Shown here: piece after piece, positions 59,400 to 64,000 of the stretch
Layout of the letters: each line of letters opens with the position of its first letter
How positions within the stretch are numbered: position 1 is the first letter of the stretch
Assembly: GCF_027706725.1 (NCBI RefSeq)
Contig: NZ_JAQFWQ010000001.1
Span: 1 to 64,000, forward strand
DNA from: Nocardiopsis endophytica
Lineage (GTDB): Bacteria > Actinomycetota > Actinomycetes > Streptosporangiales > Streptosporangiaceae
Direction of reading: 5' to 3'
DNA length: 64,000 bases
Program-made: the position numbers and the translations under genes
Notes under the pieces: model-generated
The model's database searches: none
Seen by the model: the letters and a program-made list of their open reading frames with translations, nothing else
Told to the model about the DNA's origin: nothing

Positions 59400-62156
59400 T
59401 CAGCGCATCAGACGCGCCAGATCGACGCGGGAGCGGATGTTCAGGCGGCGGAAGACGGCGCGCAGGTGGTACTCGACGGTCCGCGGGCTGAGGAACAGGT
59501 GCGCGGCGATCTCCCGGTTGGTGGCCCCCTCCGCGACGAGCAGCGCGATGCTGCGCTGCTGCTCTGTCAGGTCGAGCGGCGAGGGTGCCGCCGTCCGCGC
59601 GTCCGGGGCGCCGTTGGCCCGCAGCTCGGCGCGCGCCCGCTCGGCCCACACGCTCGCCCCCATGCGCTCGAAGGACTCCAGGGCGTCCCGGAGATGGACA
59701 TAGGCGCGCCCGGGGTCGCGCTCCCTGCGCAGCGCGGTGCCGAAGAGGAACGCCGTGCGGGCGCGCTCCACCTCGTCGTCCGCGCAGGAGCGGTGGAACT
59801 TCAGCGCCTCCTCGAAGTGGGCCGCGTAGTCCCGGGAGTCGCCCGCGCGCGCGAGCAGCGCACGGCTCCGGGCCACCAGCGCGCGCCCGCTGGTGCTGTC
59901 GGACCCCTCCGCCCAGCGCTCGTACCCGGCCAACGCGACCTCGGCCTGGTCCTCGGCGCCGTTGCGCACCGCCGCCTCCACGAACAGCGGAGCCGTGAGC
60001 ACGCGCATGGTCGGGTGCCCGCGCCCGGGTTCGGCGTGCGCGAGCGCCTTGAGGCGGGTGAACGCGGCCACCGCGTCGCCCTGCGACATCTCCAGCAGGG
60101 CCAGCGCCCACTCGGCCAGGGCGACGGGCAGCCCGAGCCCGTTGCGGCGTCCGCTCTCCAGGACGGACTCGGCCCGCGCGCGGCACGTGCTCTCGTCCCC
60201 CTGGATGGCGGCGAGCAGGCTGAGCCCCGCGAGCAGGTGGGTGGCGCAGTTGGGCTGCCCCGTCTCCCGGGACAGCCGCAGCCCCTTCATCCCGTTGCCG
60301 ACGGCCGACGGCAGGCGCGCGGTCCAGAACTCGGCGTAGACGAGGAACTGCAGCGCCTGGGGGATGAGCGCGACGGCGCCGCGCCTGCGCGCCGTCTCCG
60401 CCGACCGGGAGGCCAGGTCCCTGACCAGGCGGGCGTCGCCCAGGCGCAGGGCGCACACCGACGCGCGCTTCAGCAGGCGCGGCTCGTCGATCCGCCGCGC
60501 CAGGCGCACCGCCGTGCGCAGGCGTTCGGCCGCCTCGGGGTAGTGCCCCTGGAAGGACAGCGTGCAGCCCTGGAGGAACGCGGTGCCGAAGTGCATCTCG
60601 TCCGGGTCGTCCTCGTGCACCAGGCCTTCGCCCCGCTGCGCCACGTCGTGGTGGCGGAAGGGGTCCCCGGCGAACGAGGCCGCGTCCGCCGCGTGCATGA
60701 GCGCCTCGACCGTCAGCGCCCTGTCGTGCGGCGCGAGCCGGTCGGCCGCCGAGACCAGCGTGTCGGCGGCGTCGAAGGTGTCGCCGTTGAGCAGCATGCG
60801 GTGGCCGCGCACCATGTCGACCCGGGCCCCGGCCGACCCGGTCGCCCCCGGCGGCCCGGCCGAGGCCAGCAGGTCGGCGGTCCGGTCGGGCCGGCCGCTG
60901 CGCCAGGCCGCGTCCGCGGCGGAGGCGAGCCGGAACGCCCGGTCGTGCGGGTCGGGGGTGAGCAACGCCGCGCGCTCCAGGATCTCGGCGGCGGCGCCGT
61001 CGCCCTCCAGCGCGCGCGCCCGCACGGCGAGCCGGGCCATCGCCTCGGCGCGCGCCGTGTCGGGGTCGGGGGCCGCCAGGTGCCGGTGGCGCGCGTGCCG
61101 GGAGGGGGAGTGCTCGGGGCTGAAGACCCGTTCCAGGCGCGCGTGGGCGGCGCGGCGCAGGGCGACCGGCGCCAGCAGGTAGACGGCGGCGGGCAGCACG
61201 GGGTCGGGGAACCGGAGCCGGTCGCCGTCCGCGCGCACGGCGCCGGCCTCCTCGGCCGGGGCCAGGTCGGCCACCGACGCCTCGGCGTCGTCGGCGGCCG
61301 CGACCAGGGCGTCGATGCGGGCTCCGGGCTCGGCGGCGGCGAGGAGGAGGATGTCGCGGGTGCGCTCGGGCAGGGGCTCCAGGACGGCGCGGTGCGCTTC
61401 GAGCAGCCGCTCGTCGAGCGGAAGCGGGTCGGGCAGCGCCCGTGCCCCCGTCAGGTGGGCGCGTTCCAGGCGGCGGAGGTACCCGCGGAGCGCGAGCGGG
61501 TTGCCGTGGCAGGCGCGGGCGAGCGCCGCGCGCACGTGGGAGGCGGCGCCCGGGGCGGCGTCGGCGGCCGCGGCCTCCGCCTCGCGGCGGTCCAGAGGGC
61601 GCAGGGGGAGCTCCGGGATGCCGGTCAGGAGCGGGTCGGCCGCCGTGGGGGCCGACACCAGGACCGCGAGGTGCTCGCCGCCCGCCCGGCGGGCGACCGC
61701 CGCGAGGGTCTGGCGGGAGGACGGGTCGAGCAGGTGCGCGTCGTCGGCCAGGCAGAGCACGGGCCGCTCCCGGGCCGCGGAGGTGAACAGGGCCAGCAGG
61801 GCGGCCGCGGTGGCGGGGGCGCGGCCCTCGCCGCCGTCGAGGACCTCCTCCAGTGCCCGTGCGTGCAGGTCGCGGAGGGTGCCGACGCGGTCGGCGAGCG
61901 GGCGCACCAGGCGCTGGAGCCCGGCCCCGGGCATGTCGGCCTCGGCCCGGACGCCGTCGGCCCGGACGAGGAGCAGCTCGGCCCCCGACCGCTCGGCGCG
62001 GTCGAGGAGGGCGGTTCGGCCGAGTCCGGGCGCTCCGGTGACGAGGAGGGCGGCGCCGCGCCCCTCGCGGGCGGCGGCGACCGCCGCGGCGATCGCGCCG
62101 GTCTCCTGGGTGCGGCCGCGGAGGACGGACGGGTGGCGGGGGGATGGGGTGAGCAC
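59400..62156 (-). CDS. LuxR-family ATPase regulator (LAL type)
   Basis: The 918-residue regulator has an N-terminal AAA-like ATPase, a long TPR-like helical middle and a C-terminal LuxR helix-turn-helix (LTEQQRSIALLVAEGATNREIAAHLFLSPRTVEYHLRAVFRRLNI). Walker A reads GAPGLGRT, with Arg in place of the usual Lys, so ATP binding may be altered. GTG 62156 is used; a longer frame to 62249 would cross the cutinase terminator. Such regulators often control antibiotic or catabolic genes; the adjacent cutinase gene is a possible target. Confidence 0.9.
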   Translation of the reverse strand: MLTPSPRHPSVLRGRTQETGAIAAAVAAAREGRGAALLVTGAPGLGRTALLDRAERSGAELLLVRADGVRAEADMPGAGLQRLVRPLADRVGTLRDLHARALEEVLDGGEGRAPATAAALLALFTSAARERPVLCLADDAHLLDPSSRQTLAAVARRAGGEHLAVLVSAPTAADPLLTGIPELPLRPLDRREAEAAAADAAPGAASHVRAALARACHGNPLALRGYLRRLERAHLTGARALPDPLPLDERLLEAHRAVLEPLPERTRDILLLAAAEPGARIDALVAAADDAEASVADLAPAEEAGAVRADGDRLRFPDPVLPAAVYLLAPVALRRAAHARLERVFSPEHSPSRHARHRHLAAPDPDTARAEAMARLAVRARALEGDGAAAEILERAALLTPDPHDRAFRLASAADAAWRSGRPDRTADLLASAGPPGATGSAGARVDMVRGHRMLLNGDTFDAADTLVSAADRLAPHDRALTVEALMHAADAASFAGDPFRHHDVAQRGEGLVHEDDPDEMHFGTAFLQGCTLSFQGHYPEAAERLRTAVRLARRIDEPRLLKRASVCALRLGDARLVRDLASRSAETARRRGAVALIPQALQFLVYAEFWTARLPSAVGNGMKGLRLSRETGQPNCATHLLAGLSLLAAIQGDESTCRARAESVLESGRRNGLGLPVALAEWALALLEMSQGDAVAAFTRLKALAHAEPGRGHPTMRVLTAPLFVEAAVRNGAEDQAEVALAGYERWAEGSDSTSGRALVARSRALLARAGDSRDYAAHFEEALKFHRSCADDEVERARTAFLFGTALRRERDPGRAYVHLRDALESFERMGASVWAERARAELRANGAPDARTAAPSPLDLTEQQRSIALLVAEGATNREIAAHLFLSPRTVEYHLRAVFRRLNIRSRVDLARLMR

Positions 62157-62178
62157 GCGTGCACCGTACAGAGCGCGT

Positions 62179-62210
62179 GGTCCCGCGCCCAGGGGGGTGG
62201 GCGCGGGACC
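62179..62210 (-). terminator. Terminator of the cutinase gene
   Basis: GGTCCCGCGCCCA (62179-62191) and TGGGCGCGGGACC (62198-62210) form a perfect 13-bp stem with a GGGGGG loop, about 70 bases beyond the cutinase stop. Confidence 0.8.
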
Positions 62211-62278
62211 GGTGGATCCACGGATGTCCGCCCGGCCGCCCGCTCGCATTCCGGCTCAGGCGGACCTCACGCGGTTCC

Positions 62279-63208
62279 TCAGTTGTAGGGGCAGGTGGAC
62301 CGGTAGTCGGAGATGTCGAGGCCGGTCCCCGGTGCCGGGCACAGGAACCGGTCGTAGCGCAGGTCGTCGTCGACGAAGCGCTTCAGCCAGGAGATGCTGT
62401 ACTTGGCGATGGTGGTGTTGGAGAAGTTGGGCGCGAAGTGGGTCGCGTTGTTCAGCTCCAGGTACGCCTTGTCCAGGCCGCCCGGCATGTTCTCGTAGAA
62501 CGGGATGGAGTGCGTGCGCACCGAGGCGACGGAGTCGTTCTCGGCGCCCACGACCAGCGTCGGCACCTGCAGGTCGAAGGTCTTCTGCGTGTGCCAGCCG
62601 GTGAGCGGGATGGCGGCCTGCAGCGAGGGGTCGTCCTCGGCGGCCTTCAGCGTTCCCCCGCCGCCCATGGAGTGGCCCATGAGGGCCAGGCGGTCGGGGT
62701 CGATGCGGTCGGCGACGTCGCTGTCCTCGACCAGGTAGTCCAGCGCGCGGTCCAACTGGCGCGCGCGGCTGTTCGGCTGGTCGTAGCGGGTCAGGGTGTC
62801 GATGGTGAAGACCACGAAGCCCTGGGACGCGAGCCGGGGGCCGAGCCAGGAGATCGAGGACTGGCCCGCCGTGTAGCCGGGGGAGATGGCCACGGCGCCG
62901 AACGTGCCCTCGCTGGTGTCGGTCGGGTAGTAGATGGTCCCGCCTCCGAACCCGGTGACGCTCAGCGAGGAGACGCGCTCCTCGTCGACGTCGAAGTAGC
63001 CGCGGGGGGCCTCGATCGAGTCCTCCGTCGGATCGGGGCCGCGCTCGTGGGGGTTCTGCTGCGCGGCGGGCTCGGCGGGGAGCGGGGCGGCGTGCGCCGA
63101 GGTGGCGACGGTGCCGCCGCCCAGGGCCAGGGCCGTGGCCGCCAGTAGGGTCCCGGCGGCGCGCGCCCAGCGCGCGCCGCCGGTGTGCGGGGTGGTTTCG
63201 ATGGACAC
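62279..63208 (-). CDS. Secreted cutinase / polyester (PET) hydrolase homologue
   Basis: The 309-residue protein has a signal peptide ending AHA (residue 40), then NPHERGPDPTEDSIEA, which parallels Thermobifida cutinases. Catalytic triad Ser180 (GHSMGGGG), Asp225 (AENDSVA) and His257 (NATHFAPN). Substrate-site Tyr112 (SPGYTAG) and Trp205 (LTGWH) correspond to the aromatic clamp of PET-degrading enzymes. Cys290 and Cys306 should form the C-terminal disulfide. GTG 63208 has GGGAG 7 bases upstream; the frame reaching 63580 adds a Pro-rich non-signal stretch. Confidence 0.93.
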   Translation of the reverse strand: MSIETTPHTGGARWARAAGTLLAATALALGGGTVATSAHAAPLPAEPAAQQNPHERGPDPTEDSIEAPRGYFDVDEERVSSLSVTGFGGGTIYYPTDTSEGTFGAVAISPGYTAGQSSISWLGPRLASQGFVVFTIDTLTRYDQPNSRARQLDRALDYLVEDSDVADRIDPDRLALMGHSMGGGGTLKAAEDDPSLQAAIPLTGWHTQKTFDLQVPTLVVGAENDSVASVRTHSIPFYENMPGGLDKAYLELNNATHFAPNFSNTTIAKYSISWLKRFVDDDLRYDRFLCPAPGTGLDISDYRSTCPYN

Positions 63209-63251
63209 GGATCGTCTCCCAATCGTGGGGGGTGCTGGTTGACGATCCCGG

Positions 63252-63268
63252 CCGCTCCCAGGGAGCGG
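63252..63268. promoter_or_regulatory. Perfect 17-bp palindrome upstream of the cutinase gene
   Basis: CCGCTCCCAGGGAGCGG, 44-60 bases before the start. It could be the operator that controls cutinase expression. CebR-type sites for cellulases differ from it, so the regulator is open. Confidence 0.5.
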
Positions 63269-63414
63269 TGGGGGGCGTGCTCTCCGTGAGCGACCGGGGG
63301 AACACGAGTGTGCGTTGAAGCGGTGGTGCCGCACATCCGTTGAATCACCGGCCTTCGCCGACAGTGCCGTCCGTGCCATCCGTGGCGTCCGTGCCGCCGG
63401 TGCGGTCAGCGCGG

Positions 63415-64000
63415 TCAGTGGGAGACGCCGATCCTCCGGTGCAGGCGGCGCAGCGGGCGCGGCGCCCACCAGTTGGCGCGCCCCAGCAGGCGCATGGAGG
63501 CCGGCAGCAGCAGGGCGCGCACCAGCGTGGCGTCGACCAGGATGGCCAGGGCGAGCCCGGCCCCGAGCATCTGGAGCCACATCACCTCGGAGGTGGTGTA
63601 GGCCGCGAAGGACAGGGCGAGGATGGCCCCGGCGGCCGAGATCAGCGGGCCGCTGCGCTGGAGCCCCGCGGAGGTGGCGGCAGTGGTGTCGCCGGTGCGG
63701 TCGTACTCCTCCTTGATCCGGGCGAGCATGAACACCTCGTAGTCCATCGACAGCCCGTAGGCGATGCAGAACATCAGGATCGGGAAGCTCGGGTCCAGCG
63801 AGCCGGGCGGGGTGAAGCCCAGCGTGTCGGCGAGGCCGCCGTCCTGGAACCCCCAGACCAGCACACCGAACATGACCCCGAGCGAGAGCAGGTTGAGCAG
63901 GGTCGCCTTGGCGGGGATGAGCAGGCTCCCGGTGAGCAGGAACAGGAGGGTGAACCCGGTGGCCAGCACCAGGGCGAGCACGAGGGGAAGCCGGTCGGCC
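63415..64000 (-). CDS. MMPL/RND family transporter, 3' part
   Basis: The last 195 residues of an MMPL-type membrane protein: helices MFGVLVWGFQDGGLADTLGF, FCIAYGLSMDYEVFMLARIKEEY (the conserved GLSxDYxxFL motif) and SAAGAILALSFAAYTTSE. The reading frame stays open to the window edge, so the N-terminal part lies outside. Probably exports lipids or hydrophobic compounds. Confidence 0.92.
   Translation of the reverse strand, partial: ADRLPLVLALVLATGFTLLFLLTGSLLIPAKATLLNLLSLGVMFGVLVWGFQDGGLADTLGFTPPGSLDPSFPILMFCIAYGLSMDYEVFMLARIKEEYDRTGDTTAATSAGLQRSGPLISAAGAILALSFAAYTTSEVMWLQMLGAGLALAILVDATLVRALLLPASMRLLGRANWWAPRPLRRLHRRIGVSH

Noticed and set aside
59319-62288. A 989-codon open frame opposite the LuxR-type regulator
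   Set aside because: It is the antisense of a well-supported gene in very GC-rich DNA; the translation has no domain and is Gly/Arg/Val-biased.

Overview
The window is a very GC-rich actinomycete chromosome segment. Codon bias, GTG/TTG starts, RepSA/TraB-type conjugative element genes, EACC1-caspase genes and a Thermobifida-like cutinase all fit a Nocardiopsaceae-type organism (Nocardiopsis, Streptomonospora, Thermobifida). That assignment is inference from gene content, not from a marker gene.

Layout. 0-29.3 kb is chromosomal accessory and regulatory DNA. In order it holds: a hypothetical gene; an RloA/RloB-type ATPase-Toprim pair (candidate phage defence); a TetR/SRPBCC divergon; a secreted or surface polymorphic-toxin-like gene with an overlapping candidate immunity gene; an EACC1-like gene translationally coupled to a caspase-RDD protein; thioredoxin/MerR; a histidine kinase-response regulator pair; a penicillin-binding protein whose transpeptidase motifs are all lost; several regulator-enzyme divergons (LysR/SDR, TetR/hydrolase/MFS, TipA-like MerR/serine hydrolase, TetR/NmrA); and a STAND-like ATPase with a damaged C-terminus.

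29.7-51.85 kb is a tRNA-Gly(CCC) integration hot spot. Three copies of the tRNA 3'-end attachment region lie in tandem (about 29.8, 41.1 and 51.8 kb). Between the first two sits a complete type I-C CRISPR-Cas locus: array 1 with 28 repeats, cas3-cas5-cas8c-cas7-cas4-cas1-cas2, then array 2 with 10 full repeats and a truncated last one. Between the second and third sits an apparently intact actinomycete integrative and conjugative element (AICE). Its genes are a low-GC membrane cargo gene, flavoprotein, XRE-TPR regulator, two small ORFs, GntR (KorSA-like), Pra-like activator, FtsK-like TraB, rolling-circle Rep, Xis and Int, and it is flanked by a 98-bp perfect direct repeat. The left site also keeps the 3' end of a second, deleted integrase gene, so the region looks like successive insertions with the CRISPR-Cas locus stranded in the middle.

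51.9-64 kb returns to chromosome: dcd, a rhomboid protease, a glycine betaine/proline ABC operon (ATPase, permease, lipoprotein), a GatC/AtzG-like small protein plus amidase, a small membrane protein, a large LuxR-type ATPase regulator, a cutinase/PET-hydrolase homologue and the 3' part of an MMPL transporter.

The strongest items for follow-up are the CRISPR-Cas locus framed by attachment sites, the shared inverted-repeat leader of the two arrays, the EACC1-caspase-RDD pair, the PBP with a pseudo-transpeptidase, and the toxin with a pilin-like N-terminus.
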